Translations under genes and position numbers: made by a program | In this document: positions 63,999-64,000 of the stretch, piece after piece | How the letters are laid out: each line of letters starts with the position of its first letter | How positions within the stretch are numbered: the first letter of the stretch is position 1 | The notes under the pieces: generated by a model | The model's input: the letters and a program-made list of their open reading frames with translations, nothing else | What the model was told of the DNA's origin: nothing | Database searches by the model: none | Source of the DNA: Lelliottia sp. JS-SCA-14 | Lineage (GTDB): Bacteria > Pseudomonadota > Gammaproteobacteria > Enterobacterales > Enterobacteriaceae | DNA: 64,000 nucleotides | Reading direction: 5' to 3' | Assembly (NCBI RefSeq): GCF_035593345.1 | Contig: NZ_CP141606.1 | Location: 1,116,001-1,180,000 of the forward strand

Positions 63999-64000
63999 GA

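Overview
The window is a chromosomal segment from a member of the Enterobacteriaceae, most like the Enterobacter / Lelliottia / Leclercia group. I infer this from near-complete synteny with the E. coli ribD-to-acrB side of the chromosome, from protein sequences that closely match the E. coli products as I remember them, and from GC-rich coding sequence. No database search was possible, so genus and identity levels are judgement.

Backbone, left to right: ribD(3' part)-ribH-nusB-thiL (+); yajO, dxs, ispA, xseB (-); thiI (+); panE-yajL (-); yajQ (+); yajR (-); the cytochrome bo3 operon cyoABCDE (-); ampG and yajG (-); bolA, tig, clpP, clpX, lon, hupB, ppiD, ybaV, fadM (+); queC, ybaE (-); cof (+); decR, mdlA, mdlB, glnK, amtB (+); tesB (-); ybaY (+); atl/ybaZ (-); ffs (4.5S RNA, +); ybaA (+); pdeB/ylaB (-).

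Six accessory blocks interrupt the backbone. (1) 2731-3930: an IS110-family insertion sequence in an intergenic repeat after thiL, where pgpA would be expected; its non-coding end carries a readable bridge RNA whose four guides match the present target flanks and the element ends. (2) 9757-13834: a GntR regulator plus a PTS IIC / family-4 glycosidase / NagB-like deaminase operon with a clear operator. (3) 17749-18854: two tandem orphan type-1-like pilins. (4) 39912-43385: a LysR regulator divergent from an MFS transporter and an M20 amidohydrolase. (5) 44388-45434: a PLP-dependent cysteine-synthase-fold enzyme divergent from decR, probably a cysteine-detoxifying desulfhydrase. (6) 54085-61063: between ffs and ybaA, a bicistronic pair of small genes, a MocR/YczE divergent pair, and lacI-lacZ without lacY. 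A GntR regulator and the 3' end of a possible enolase-superfamily gene close the window.

Functional themes: cofactor and isoprenoid synthesis (riboflavin, thiamine, DXP pathway), aerobic respiration, protein quality control (Tig, ClpXP, Lon, PpiD, with sigma-32 promoters visible before clpP and lon), nitrogen control (glnK-amtB with a sigma-54 promoter and two NtrC sites), and sugar use through three locally regulated loci. No tRNA, rRNA, CRISPR array or prophage was seen.
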